64,000 nucleotides of DNA from Aeromonas australiensis (GTDB lineage: Bacteria; Pseudomonadota; Gammaproteobacteria; Enterobacterales; Aeromonadaceae), in contig NZ_CDDH01000046.1 of the NCBI RefSeq assembly GCF_000819725.1, positions 31,628 to 95,627 on the forward strand, written 5' to 3'. The notes under the pieces were generated by a model that was given only the letters and a program-made list of their open reading frames with translations, was not told where the DNA came from and did not search any database. Shown piece by piece: positions 1-8,369 of this stretch (its first letter is position 1; each line of letters starts with the position of its first letter). The translations under genes and the position numbers were made by a program.

Positions 1-1177
1 CTATCAGGCCGGCATAACCCATAATGGTGCTACCACTGCCAGGCTCAAAAGCCATATCCTTAACTCTTTGCCCTACGCCTGCATTATAGGTATGATTGGC
101 CCCAAATTGATGACCTATTTCATGAGCAACAAAATCAATAAAGAATGAATCACTTTCTGGTATTGTATTTCCTGTTCGCCCCATCGATCTTAAGGAAATA
201 ACCGGTTTTGATGGAATAGTCGTATCTTGTACAACCATGCCGCATAAAGATCCCGAGGTAACGGCCCCCGTTTTATCTGCGGTTGTCAGTACATGACCTA
301 TATCGAAATAACCCAGTTCCTTATTCTTGACTTTCTCCCCCTGTACATATGCGTTTTTTTTACTGTCATTCTCCTCATACCAAGGACTGACACCGGCTAC
401 ATATTTTTTATTTACACCATTGTAGAAGGGGCTGTCATTTTTTGTATAGATGATAGTATCACTGCCATCTGCCAATACAAAACGAGCACCAAGATCACGT
501 TCATATACGTCATTAAGTCGGTTAACCAACGTTGTCAGTGAAGCCAACGCTTGAGCCTTCCCCTTAAAATACTCGGTATATTCCCCAGTAGTTGAGAATG
601 CAATTCTATATTCCTTGAGCATAGACGCAGCATAGCCAGCCTCGTTGCGAGCCGCTTCAGTTTTGTATGCTAACTTTTTTTTCAGCTCGGATTTTTCAAT
701 GATCTCCTTGATATTCTTGCCATTCATTGAATGTGCATCTTTTTTGTAATAGACAGCGTAGGCACCATTACGCTGAATATCGACAAATATCTGCTCACCG
801 GCATGCATAAACATGCCGTTAAAACCACGCGGAGAAATATCAAAACGACCGGTATTGCTGGGGGTGCCCACTTCATGTCCTTTATAGGTCATGATATCTG
901 GGTATTTTGCTGCCAGCGCAGGCGGTAATACGGAGTAGGCTTCCAATTCATATTGCACCATCTTGCCATCAGGCAATGGTAGCGTAATCACGGTTTGGCC
1001 CAAGCGCAGATTTTCTAAAAAATCCGGTTCTACCTCAAAGATATTGTATGCGCGAGCCCTTACAGGTTCATCGGCCTGCTTGCTACGTTTTTCGACCATA
1101 TGCCATGGAGATGCCAGCGCGATATTGGCTGACATTGCGATGACAACTGAGATTGCATTTATTGTGAACTTCATCAT
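1..1177 (-). CDS. Secreted zinc metalloprotease, reprolysin (M12B)-like, copy 1 (C-terminus outside window)
   Basis: The reading frame stays open from the start at 1177 to the window edge, giving about 392 N-terminal residues. A short hydrophobic signal peptide ends near ANIALA. The zinc-binding motif HEIGHQFGANH (HExxHxxxxxH, first His at about residue 352) is preceded by FFIDFVA and followed by an EPGSGSTIMGYAG Met-turn region, as in reprolysin-type metzincins. The protein aligns along its whole length with the two paralogues downstream (NRLNDVYERDLGA, YFDIGHV, FFIDFVAHE), but its DNA is clearly more AT-rich than theirs. ATGATG at 1177/1174 is preceded by CAGGTG. The C-terminal domains and any partner gene lie outside the window. 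Confidence 0.85.
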   Translation of the reverse strand, partial: MMKFTINAISVVIAMSANIALASPWHMVEKRSKQADEPVRARAYNIFEVEPDFLENLRLGQTVITLPLPDGKMVQYELEAYSVLPPALAAKYPDIMTYKGHEVGTPSNTGRFDISPRGFNGMFMHAGEQIFVDIQRNGAYAVYYKKDAHSMNGKNIKEIIEKSELKKKLAYKTEAARNEAGYAASMLKEYRIAFSTTGEYTEYFKGKAQALASLTTLVNRLNDVYERDLGARFVLADGSDTIIYTKNDSPFYNGVNKKYVAGVSPWYEENDSKKNAYVQGEKVKNKELGYFDIGHVLTTADKTGAVTSGSLCGMVVQDTTIPSKPVISLRSMGRTGNTIPESDSFFIDFVAHEIGHQFGANHTYNAGVGQRVKDMAFEPGSGSTIMGYAGLI

Positions 1178-1205
1178 TATTAATCACCTGACTGAACAGC
1201 CGGCG

Positions 1206-1234
1206 ATGATAATGTGACACAAGTCACAATTCAA
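1206..1234 (-). promoter_or_regulatory. Promoter of metalloprotease copy 1 with a perfect CRP-type palindrome in its spacer
   Basis: On the minus strand, TTGAAT (1229-1234) and TATCAT (1206-1211) are separated by 17 bp. The spacer contains TGTGACTTGTGTCACA (plus coordinates 1213-1228), which has the exact TGTGA-N6-TCACA architecture of CRP sites. The start codon lies about 22 nt downstream of the expected transcription start. A site centred near -21 would be expected to block polymerase rather than activate it, unless another promoter is used. The motif is seen directly; the regulator and its effect are inferred. Confidence 0.6.
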
Positions 1235-1393
1235 CATTTTTAATAAAAATTAAAAGAATTTAATCTTTTTTAAATCATGAGCTTAGCGAATTAAAGTTTA
1301 TAAATAACTCATTTTTCTAGCATTTTCAGCAGTTCTTTTTAATAGAGTTAAAACTCCAATCATGTCGGTTTACACACCGTTGTTCAACCGCCA

Positions 1394-1732
1394 CTATGGC
1401 CTTGAAATCGCCTCCGGCATGCACTTTTCCAGCATCTGTCGGTTATATCGGGTGGCATAGTCAATCCGTTGCTCAAACTCCGCCTCCTTGCCCATCTCAA
1501 TCACATCACCGAACCCTTTCAGATAACGGACTCCGCACCGGGTTCTCGCTTCTGCTTGCAATGACTCCACAACCCCGGGAGCCATACCGCCACGCCCGCC
1601 GCGCACGATGAGCCGATAATCCTGAGCGGCAAGACTCTCATCTATTGCCTCGGTCAGTGATGCGGCCACAACAGGCGCTGTGCAGATATGCAGAAACAGC
1701 AAACTGACGACTAACCGTAATACCTGCGCCAT
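1394..1732 (-). CDS. Small exported two-cysteine protein, partner of metalloprotease copy 2
   Basis: This is a 112-residue protein with a signal peptide ending near PVVAA. The mature part is about 88 residues and carries the conserved stretch QDYRLIV..GRG.MAPGV....QAEA..RCGVRYL.G.GDVI, with one Cys in RCGVRY and one near the C-terminus (KCMP). The start overlaps the 3' end of the upstream protease gene by 22 bp, which suggests translational coupling. A paralogue follows the next protease copy in the same arrangement (3926-4255). I do not recognise the family. Possible roles are a protease inhibitor, chaperone or accessory factor, all inferred from the repeated pairing. Confidence 0.75.
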   Translation of the reverse strand: MAQVLRLVVSLLFLHICTAPVVAASLTEAIDESLAAQDYRLIVRGGRGGMAPGVVESLQAEARTRCGVRYLKGFGDVIEMGKEAEFEQRIDYATRYNRQMLEKCMPEAISRP

Positions 1733-3675
1733 CCAGCTGCACCTCCCATCAGGATGATCACAATGATACTCACCGCGCCACCACCACCGCCGCCACCCGC
1801 ATTGTTGTCGGTAATGACATTTGCACTTTCCGTAGTGGCAGACGCATTACCTCTTATCCCATTGATAGAGAAAAAAATATTATTGCTGCAAGCCAGCTTC
1901 AGCCTGGCCGTGCTGGTCAACGGTGCTGGCAACACCACACTGGCCGACCCGTTATTAGCAAGCCCGCTTGCCAGCGTCGTCCAGCTAGAACCGCCATTCT
2001 GTGTCAGTGCCAAATCCACGCTGGGACAATTGATAGGAGGCTGATCGGTTCCAGCAACATTCCATGTCACTAGCTGAGTGCTTCCCGCTGTCATGGCGCC
2101 GATCTGCGGAGCTGTGATAGCAAATGCCGCACCGGTATTGATCACCTGAACCACCATTTCATCACTGCTGACCGCGCCCTGACCATCACGTACGGTAAGG
2201 CGGAAGTGGAGATTGCGATTGGTCGCAGGCCATGCCTCTCCTTTGGCCAAGACACCCGATATCAGAGAGCTCATGGCGGGCAATGTTCTGCGGGGATCCG
2301 ATGTCGGAGAAACAAAGCGAAACAGCGGGCGGGTTCCATCATCCACCATGGTTGCCACACTGTAAGATGCAGTGCCAAGATCAACCTGCTCCCAGGTGTA
2401 ACTGAGGGGATTACCATCCAGATCCTGTGCACTACCGACAAGAGTGAAAGGCGTATTGGCGGGGATCACCCTATCCCCCCCCGCATCCACAACCGGCGCG
2501 TTATTGGTAAGCGCCAGGTCGGTGCCACAGGAGGGCCGAGAGGCCATCAGGGCCCGCATCTGCTCGATCGACTTGCTGTGAAAGAAAGGTGTACTGTTAA
2601 CCTGCAGATTCTCCTCACCACAGATCCCGGCATAGGCCATGATGGTCGAGCCGCTGCCCGGCTCCCAAGCAGAACTAGCCTGACGACCCGTCGCACAATT
2701 GTCGGCCATGCCATTGAAGGAGTGCTCAGCCCCCAACTGGTGCCCCAATTCGTGAGCCACATAATCAATAAAGAATGCATCACCGACAGGCGGTGAGACT
2801 CCGGTCATACCCCGTGAACGGCTGAAAGAATTGCACAGTGATCTCAGGGTCGCCACCCCGCCGCCGGATGTCGCCAGCAGATGGCCCAGATCAAAAGAAG
2901 GATTGAGCAACAATCCCTGTTGGGTCTGATTGATGGCGATATCCTGAGTCGAGTTGGTGAAAGGATCCGTCGCAGGATCAGTGAAAATCACCTTGTCTGT
3001 ATCGGCTGCAAGCTGAAACTCGGCCCCCACATCACGGCTATAGACTTCATTGACCCGATTAAGCAGTGTTGCAATGGCCGAGAGTGCAGCAACCTTGGTA
3101 CCACCATGATACTGGGTATATTCCCCGGTTGCCGAGATGGCGATGGTGTAGCGCTTGCGCAAATTGCCATCGACCAGCACAGCTCGTTCACGCTCGATAC
3201 CATGAGGATCAATAACCTGATCCACATCCTGTCGCCGCCAGGCATCCTGCTGCTCATAAACGGCATAGGAGAAACCGTCCTGCAGCGGATCGATATAAAA
3301 GGTACTCCCCTGATGGGTAAACATACCGTGAAAACCATGTATGGTGACATCAAATCGGCCTGTATCCGCCGCCCGATTGATAGCCTTTCCACTGTACGTA
3401 TTGATAGATGGATAACGCTGGGCCAACGGCTCCGGGAGCAAAGCATTGGGATGAACATCAAACTGCACCGTAGTGCCATCCGGCAATGGCAAGGTCAACA
3501 CGCTGGCAAGCTTCCCGGGTTCAAAAGGCTTGTCCGGAACCACCACTCTGACCTTTTCAGCTCGCACATCATAGGTCCCTCCCCTTTCCAATTCCTCATC
3601 CATGAAGGTCCACTGTGGTTCTGCCGCAACCTCAATAGACAAACTGGTGATAATCACCGCAATGCCATGCTTCAT
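1711..3675 (-). CDS. Secreted zinc metalloprotease, reprolysin-like, with GlyGly-CTERM tail, copy 2
   Basis: This 654-residue protein has a signal peptide (to about residue 18), a long propeptide-like region, and a catalytic domain with HELGHQLGAEH (first His at residue 308) followed by EPGSGSTIMAYAG. A PKD/cadherin-like module follows (NNAPVVDAGGD, DLDGNPLSYTWEQ), then a second beta-rich module with CSNNIFFSI. It ends in a run of seven glycines, a hydrophobic segment and a short Arg-containing tail (WRRYYG), the layout of GlyGly-CTERM proteins sorted by rhombosortase. AAGGAGG sits 4 nt before the ATG. It is paralogous to the genes on either side. Surface or extracellular proteolysis is inferred from family and sorting signal. 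Confidence 0.9.
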   Translation of the reverse strand: MKHGIAVIITSLSIEVAAEPQWTFMDEELERGGTYDVRAEKVRVVVPDKPFEPGKLASVLTLPLPDGTTVQFDVHPNALLPEPLAQRYPSINTYSGKAINRAADTGRFDVTIHGFHGMFTHQGSTFYIDPLQDGFSYAVYEQQDAWRRQDVDQVIDPHGIERERAVLVDGNLRKRYTIAISATGEYTQYHGGTKVAALSAIATLLNRVNEVYSRDVGAEFQLAADTDKVIFTDPATDPFTNSTQDIAINQTQQGLLLNPSFDLGHLLATSGGGVATLRSLCNSFSRSRGMTGVSPPVGDAFFIDYVAHELGHQLGAEHSFNGMADNCATGRQASSAWEPGSGSTIMAYAGICGEENLQVNSTPFFHSKSIEQMRALMASRPSCGTDLALTNNAPVVDAGGDRVIPANTPFTLVGSAQDLDGNPLSYTWEQVDLGTASYSVATMVDDGTRPLFRFVSPTSDPRRTLPAMSSLISGVLAKGEAWPATNRNLHFRLTVRDGQGAVSSDEMVVQVINTGAAFAITAPQIGAMTAGSTQLVTWNVAGTDQPPINCPSVDLALTQNGGSSWTTLASGLANNGSASVVLPAPLTSTARLKLACSNNIFFSINGIRGNASATTESANVITDNNAGGGGGGGAVSIIVIILMGGAAGWRRYYG

Positions 3676-3844
3676 AGAGCCTCCTTGCCCTATCTTGGTG
3701 ACAACAAGTATGGTGCAGCGTCAATTGATGATCTGCGTGACAGACAGAAAAGAAAATTCGCACAAAACTTCTGTCACGCTTAAAAATCCTGCTACTACCG
3801 ATCTACACACCTCCGGTGAAACAAGCGGACTCCATTCAAAAGCG

Positions 3845-3873
3845 GAAAAAATGAAGGCGCCATTGGCGCCTTC
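3845..3873 (-). terminator. Intrinsic terminator after the copy-3 protease/partner pair
   Basis: On the minus strand, a perfect 9-bp stem GAAGGCGCC / GGCGCCTTC with a 3-nt loop (3853-3873) is followed by ATTTTTTCC. It lies about 50 bp beyond the stop of the small partner gene and would end the two-gene transcript coming from 6234. Confidence 0.85.
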
Positions 3874-3925
3874 ACGGATAACCAGGGGCAGAAGTGCCCC
3901 TCATCTGGGTGGGTATATTAATGTA

Positions 3926-4255
3926 TTACTGCTTGTCTGCACCCGATGCTACCGGGCAATGAATCACCATGAGCTGGTTATACTCGCTGGCATAGGCACG
4001 CAGCTTGGCATGAGCCTCTTTCTGCTCGGGTCTTATCACATCACCCAAGCCATCCAGATAGCGGACCCCACAGCGCGCTTTGGCCTCAGCTTGCTGCTCG
4101 GCTGCAATACCGGGGGCAAACTCTCCCCGCCCAGCAATCACGATAAGACGATAATCCTGCCTGGCGAGATTCGCACTCAGCTCCTGTTCCAGCGTGCCGG
4201 CATCAACCTGACAGCCGCCGAGCATGGCAAGCAGCAACACAGCTATCCCCCTCAT
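3926..4255 (-). CDS. Small exported two-cysteine (possible lipo)protein, partner of metalloprotease copy 3
   Basis: The protein has 109 residues from the ATG at 4255, which overlaps the protease stop as ATGA (4252-4255), a classic coupled junction. The N-terminus MRGIAVLLLAMLGGC looks like a lipoprotein signal with lipobox LGGC, unlike the paralogue at 1394-1732, which has an ordinary signal peptide. The mature part shares QDYRLIV, GRG, APG, QAEA..RCGVRYL.GLGDVI and a C-terminal Cys (IHC) with that paralogue. A longer in-frame extension into the protease gene exists but lacks a signal. The family is not recognised; function is unknown. Confidence 0.75.
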   Translation of the reverse strand: MRGIAVLLLAMLGGCQVDAGTLEQELSANLARQDYRLIVIAGRGEFAPGIAAEQQAEAKARCGVRYLDGLGDVIRPEQKEAHAKLRAYASEYNQLMVIHCPVASGADKQ

Positions 4256-6234
4256 CTGCGCCTCCGTTGCCAGCCGAGCAGCGCCAGCGCCAGAGTCCAC
4301 ACCCCGAGCGCCCCACCACCGCCGCCGCCACCTGAAGTCGAGCCACCTTGTACCAGAGGCAGTTTGAGGGGGCTGATGGCAAAGAAGATATTGTCGCTGC
4401 AAGCCACTTTCAATCTGACGCTGCTGGTGAGATTGCCCGGCAGCGTCACAGTGGCCGAGCCGCTGTTAGGCTGGCTGGTGGCCAGGGTCGCCCAGCTTGA
4501 GCCCTCGTTCTGGGTCACCGAGATATCCACCTTGCTGCAACTGATGGGGGCCACTGTGGTGCCAGCCACGTCCCATGTCAGTGACTGACTGCCCCCCGGC
4601 GTGAGAGAGACCCCGGAAATGGGGCTGGTAATGCGAAATGCCGCGCCGGTATTGACCACTTGCACCTTCATATCATCGCTGGCGACCCCCCCCTGACCAT
4701 CTCGCACCGTCAATCTGAAATTGAGATCCCGATTGGTGGTCGGCCAGGCCTCCCCTTTGGCAAGATTGCCGGAGAGCAAGGAAGGCAAACTTGGCAGGAT
4801 CCGCTCCGGCGATGCCGTGGGAGAGACAAAACGGAACAGCGGCCGGGAGCCATCGTCAATCATGGTGGCTGCACTACTCGATGCTGTGCCCAGATCGATC
4901 TGTTCCCAGGTATAGAGCAGAGGGTTACCGTCCAGATCCGAGCCCGCGCCCTTGAGGACAAAGGGCGTATTGGCCGGGATCACATAATCGTTGCCGGCCG
5001 CGGCCTGCGGGGCATTATTGCTCAACGGGAGTGTGGTTCCGCAGCTCGATACGGTCGCCATATGCGCTCGCATCTGCTCGATGGACTTGCTGTGAAAATA
5101 GGGATCGCTGTTTGGCTGGATATTCTCTTCACCGCAGATCCCGGCATAGGCCATGATGGAGCTGCCGCTGCCCGGTTCCCACGCCTGGCGTTCCTCGCGG
5201 TTACCGCCGCCGCAGCTGCCGGTGGTACCGTTGAAGGTATGTTCGGCACCAAACTGGTGACCAATCTCATGGGCCACATAGTCGATAAAGAAGGCATCCC
5301 CCACCGGCTTATCGGAGCCCGTCATCCCGGCTGATTTGTCCGCGGTACAGAGCACGCCCAATCCCGCCAGACCACCGCCCCCGGTGTTGACCACATGACC
5401 GATGTCAAAGGCACCCAGTTTGGGGCCGTCTTGGGTCTGGGCAGATTGCTGCACGACGATATTGATGTCGATATCCCTGTCATCATTCTGGAAAGGATCT
5501 GTACCTTTATCGGTAAAAATGATGGTGTCGTTGCCGCTGGCCAGCTGAAACTCCACCCCCAGGTCGCGCCGATAAACCTCGTTCACCCGGTTAAGCAGAG
5601 TGGCGATGGCTGCGGTGGCCAGTACTTTGGATCCACCGTGGAACTCGGTGTACTCTCCCGCAGCCGAGATGGCGATGACATAACGCTTACGCTCGTTACC
5701 GTTAACCAGCACCTGGCGGGCCAGCTTATCAGGCCGGGTACCGATCACCTTGTCCGCTTCCTCCTCCAACCGGCTATAGGCATCCTGCTGGTAGTAGACG
5801 GCATAACCATCGGCATCGCGCAACGGGTCGACAAATACCGTCTTGCCACGATGGGTAAACATGGCGTGAAAGCCCAATGGCCCCAGATCAAAACGCCCGG
5901 TCTCTACCGGTGCTGCCGGATTATAGCCCTTGAAGGTCAGGATCTCGGGAAATTTGGCCGCCTGATCGGCCGGCAGCAGATCATAGGGCTGCAGGGTGAA
6001 GGTCACGTCTCCGCCGTCGGGCAACGGCAGAGTCAACTTGCTTGCTCCCCCTTGCAGCCCAGCAAAATAGTCGAGCGGCACCTTAACGACCCGAAACTGA
6101 TGGGCCCGTACCTCATAGCCATCGGCTGCCGTGGCACGGGCGGCCACAGTGCCCCACTCGTTAGCCATCAGGCCGGTTGAGCCCAACAAACCGGCCACCA
6201 GCAAGGCCAACTTAGAGTACTTCGTCATATGCAT
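4252..6234 (-). CDS. Secreted zinc metalloprotease, reprolysin-like, with GlyGly-CTERM tail, copy 3
   Basis: The protein has about 660 residues. ATG 6234 (MHMTKYSK) is chosen because AGGGA lies 9 nt upstream and a proper signal peptide (LALLVAGLLGSTGLMA) follows; the frame extends further upstream without such a signal. The catalytic motif HEIGHQFGAEH (first His at about residue 322) is followed by EPGSGSSIMAYAG. C-terminal modules match copy 2 (NNAPQAAAGND, DLDGNPLLYTWEQ, CSDNIFFAI). The tail has seven glycines, a hydrophobic stretch and GWQRRRR, a textbook GlyGly-CTERM end. It is closely similar to copy 2 throughout and probably arose by tandem duplication. Confidence 0.9.
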   Translation of the reverse strand: MHMTKYSKLALLVAGLLGSTGLMANEWGTVAARATAADGYEVRAHQFRVVKVPLDYFAGLQGGASKLTLPLPDGGDVTFTLQPYDLLPADQAAKFPEILTFKGYNPAAPVETGRFDLGPLGFHAMFTHRGKTVFVDPLRDADGYAVYYQQDAYSRLEEEADKVIGTRPDKLARQVLVNGNERKRYVIAISAAGEYTEFHGGSKVLATAAIATLLNRVNEVYRRDLGVEFQLASGNDTIIFTDKGTDPFQNDDRDIDINIVVQQSAQTQDGPKLGAFDIGHVVNTGGGGLAGLGVLCTADKSAGMTGSDKPVGDAFFIDYVAHEIGHQFGAEHTFNGTTGSCGGGNREERQAWEPGSGSSIMAYAGICGEENIQPNSDPYFHSKSIEQMRAHMATVSSCGTTLPLSNNAPQAAAGNDYVIPANTPFVLKGAGSDLDGNPLLYTWEQIDLGTASSSAATMIDDGSRPLFRFVSPTASPERILPSLPSLLSGNLAKGEAWPTTNRDLNFRLTVRDGQGGVASDDMKVQVVNTGAAFRITSPISGVSLTPGGSQSLTWDVAGTTVAPISCSKVDISVTQNEGSSWATLATSQPNSGSATVTLPGNLTSSVRLKVACSDNIFFAISPLKLPLVQGGSTSGGGGGGGALGVWTLALALLGWQRRRR

Positions 6235-6457
6235 TGTTTTTAGTCCCTGTATTAATGCAATCGCCTGAATTGCGGCCTGTACTTTATTTTTATTCGGCCA
6301 CATCAATACGAAACTGAAGCAACCCTTTCCACCATTCCCGCGTGGGGAGTGTTGCGTCAACCCCGTCTACCCCCTATCATTGCGCGGATTTGTCAATTTT
6401 AGAACTGCCCCTCTTCACAAAGGTGCGGTTCATCTTTATCTGGCCAAGGTTAATCTC

Positions 6458-7669
6458 ATGCTCAAATCCCCACTGTTGCCCCGTTTCGGGGATCTGGTCG
6501 TTGCCATTGTTGACGATGTGCTCGGTCAGGGTCTTACCCTCGACCGCGCCTATGCCCGTCACTTCTCCGGCATCGAACTCAAACCGCAAGAACAGGCAAG
6601 GATTGCCCTGGTCACCGGCGACCTGCTGCGCCGTCTCAGCCTCTATTGCTTCCTCACCGGCATTCAGGTGCGTCAGGCCGAAAAGAACGTCTGGCCGCTG
6701 TTGCACAGCTGGCATGCCTTCCACAAAGTTGCCCAGCCCAACAACCCGACCCTGGATCGCTTCAATGAAGAGGCCTTCCGCCGCCGCCTGACCGAGGCGA
6801 AGAAGAACCCGGTATTGATGGATGGCTGCCCGAGCTGGCTGGAGAAACTGGGCAGCGAGCAGTTGGGCGAAGCCTGGCCTGCCGAACGCGCCGCCCTGGC
6901 CTGGATGCCCAAGCGTTACCTGCGAGTCAACACCCTCAAGTGCACCCGTGATGAACTGCAAGCCATGCTGGCCAAAGAGCAGGTCACCACCATTGCAGTG
7001 GAAGGTGTGGAAACAGCCCTGCAGGTCACCTCCGATGCGGCCCTGTTTCGCACCAAGGCCTTCGCCGATGGCTGCTTCGAACAGCAGGATGCAGGTTCCC
7101 AGCACATCGCTGCCGCGCTCGACGTCGCGCCCGGCATGCGGGTGATCGACGCCTGCGCCGGTGCCGGTGGCAAGACCCTGCATCTGGCCGCCATGATGAA
7201 AGGCAAAGGCCGCCTGCTGGCAATGGATGTAGAAGAGTGGAAGCTGGAAAACCTCAAGCAGCGCGCTCGTCGCGCCGGTGCCCACAACGTGGAAACCCGG
7301 GTCATCACCAGCAGCAAGACCGTCAAGCGCCTCAAAGAGAGCGCGGATCGCCTGCTGCTGGACGTGCCCTGCTCCGGTCTGGGCGTACTCAAGCGCAATC
7401 CGGATGCCAAATGGCGTGACACCGCCGAGCGCCTACCGGTACTGGTCGCGCTGCAAGAAGAGATCCTGCAGCGCTACAGCCAGATGGTGAAGGTAGGTGG
7501 TCTGCTGGTCTATGCAACCTGCTCCATCCTGCCCGAGGAGAACCGTCAGCAGGTGGACAAGTTCCTCGCGGCCAACGAGCACTTCCGTCTGCGTGACGAT
7601 CACACCGTGAGCCCGTCCGAGACCGGCTTCGACGGTTTCTACATGGCCCGTATCGAACGGATTGCCTGA
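6458..7669 (+). CDS. RsmB/NOP-family SAM-dependent RNA (cytosine-5) methyltransferase
   Basis: The 403-residue protein starts at ATG 6458, 8 nt after AAGG; an upstream in-frame ATG at 6380 has no obvious ribosome site. An N-terminal helical region resembling the NusB-like domain of RsmB is followed by a Rossmann methyltransferase: DACAGAGGKT (from residue 231) binds SAM, and Cys305 in DVPCSG plus Cys355 in YATCS are the two cysteines used by m5C RNA methyltransferases. The target (rRNA or tRNA) cannot be read from sequence. RsmB itself usually sits beside fmt, so this is probably a paralogue. It stands alone, divergent from the protease gene. Confidence 0.88.
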   Translation: MLKSPLLPRFGDLVVAIVDDVLGQGLTLDRAYARHFSGIELKPQEQARIALVTGDLLRRLSLYCFLTGIQVRQAEKNVWPLLHSWHAFHKVAQPNNPTLDRFNEEAFRRRLTEAKKNPVLMDGCPSWLEKLGSEQLGEAWPAERAALAWMPKRYLRVNTLKCTRDELQAMLAKEQVTTIAVEGVETALQVTSDAALFRTKAFADGCFEQQDAGSQHIAAALDVAPGMRVIDACAGAGGKTLHLAAMMKGKGRLLAMDVEEWKLENLKQRARRAGAHNVETRVITSSKTVKRLKESADRLLLDVPCSGLGVLKRNPDAKWRDTAERLPVLVALQEEILQRYSQMVKVGGLLVYATCSILPEENRQQVDKFLAANEHFRLRDDHTVSPSETGFDGFYMARIERIA

Positions 7670-7687
7670 TCATCGTGTCCAGCATAG

Positions 7688-7716
7688 AAAAGGGGAGCCG
7701 CTGGCTCCCCTTTTTG
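7688..7716. terminator. Bidirectional terminator between the RNA methyltransferase gene and grxD
   Basis: The inverted repeat AGGGGAGCC / GGCTCCCCT (7691-7711) has a 3-nt loop, TTTTT on the plus side and AAAA on the other, so it can end both converging transcripts. Confidence 0.88.
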
Positions 7717-7736
7717 TATTTTGACTACGGCCTTTA

Positions 7737-8081
7737 TTATTCAGCTGCCGCGTCATCCTGCTTGTACTTGGTGGCAGTTTCTTTAATCAGAGACTGCAAC
7801 TCGCCAGCCTGGAACATCTCGATCATGATGTCACAGCCACCGATCAGCTCACCCTCAACCCACAGCTGGGGGAAGGTCGGCCAGTTGGCGAATTTTGGCA
7901 ATTCGGCGCGGATATCCGGATTTTGCAGGATATCAACGTATGCAAACGGCTCGCCGCAGGACATCAGAGCCTGGGAGGCCTGGGCAGAGAAGCCACAGCT
8001 GGGTAGCTTGGGGGAGCCCTTCATGTAGAGGATGATGGGGTTGTCAGCCAGCTGCTGCTTGATCTTTTCAATAGTTTCCAT
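7737..8081 (-). CDS. grxD: Monothiol glutaredoxin Grx4
   Basis: This 114-residue single-domain protein has the CGFS active site (Cys29 in PKLPSCGFSAQ) of class II monothiol glutaredoxins, plus the conserved WPTFPQLWVEGELIGGCDI segment that binds glutathione. The family dimerises around a [2Fe-2S] cluster with glutathione and, with BolA-type partners, delivers or senses Fe-S clusters in the cytoplasm. The length matches E. coli GrxD. GAGG lies 7 nt before the ATG. It is monocistronic, divergent from sodB, also an iron-linked gene. Confidence 0.95.
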   Translation of the reverse strand: METIEKIKQQLADNPIILYMKGSPKLPSCGFSAQASQALMSCGEPFAYVDILQNPDIRAELPKFANWPTFPQLWVEGELIGGCDIMIEMFQAGELQSLIKETATKYKQDDAAAE

Positions 8082-8218
8082 AGGTGCCTCACTAGAGCGA
8101 TTTCGGCGGCCATTCTACTGCAATCTGGCCAGAGCACAAACTGACAAAGGGGTGACACGGTTAGAATTGCGCAAAGAACCCACACAGGATTGATCGCGAT
8201 CATGGCGCCAATCAAGAG

Positions 8219-8248
8219 TTGTTAGGCCATCTTTGATACTGCTACAAT
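8219..8248 (+). promoter_or_regulatory. Likely sodB promoter
   Basis: TTGTTA (8219-8224) and TACAAT (8243-8248) are separated by 18 bp and lie about 115 bp before the sodB start. No Fur or small-RNA target was identified with confidence in the leader. Confidence 0.45.
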
Positions 8249-8369
8249 CCCTTGGCTTTGGGCTACCCAGCCCCATCATTTTAAAAACAACTCTTTTCAC
8301 ATATAGAAAAGAGTACGCAATGTCTTGCAACCGTCGCCTTCGCACGGTCCAGCCAATGGAGAGTAGAAA

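Noticed and set aside
1345..1356. GAGTT/AACTC hairpin after the small exported gene
   Set aside because: Five base pairs, tiny loop and no T-run; too weak to call a terminator.
2206..3783. Long plus-strand frames opposite the protease genes (also 4660-5334, 5395-6180)
   Set aside because: They are antisense shadows of well-supported minus-strand genes; no ribosome sites or recognisable domains.
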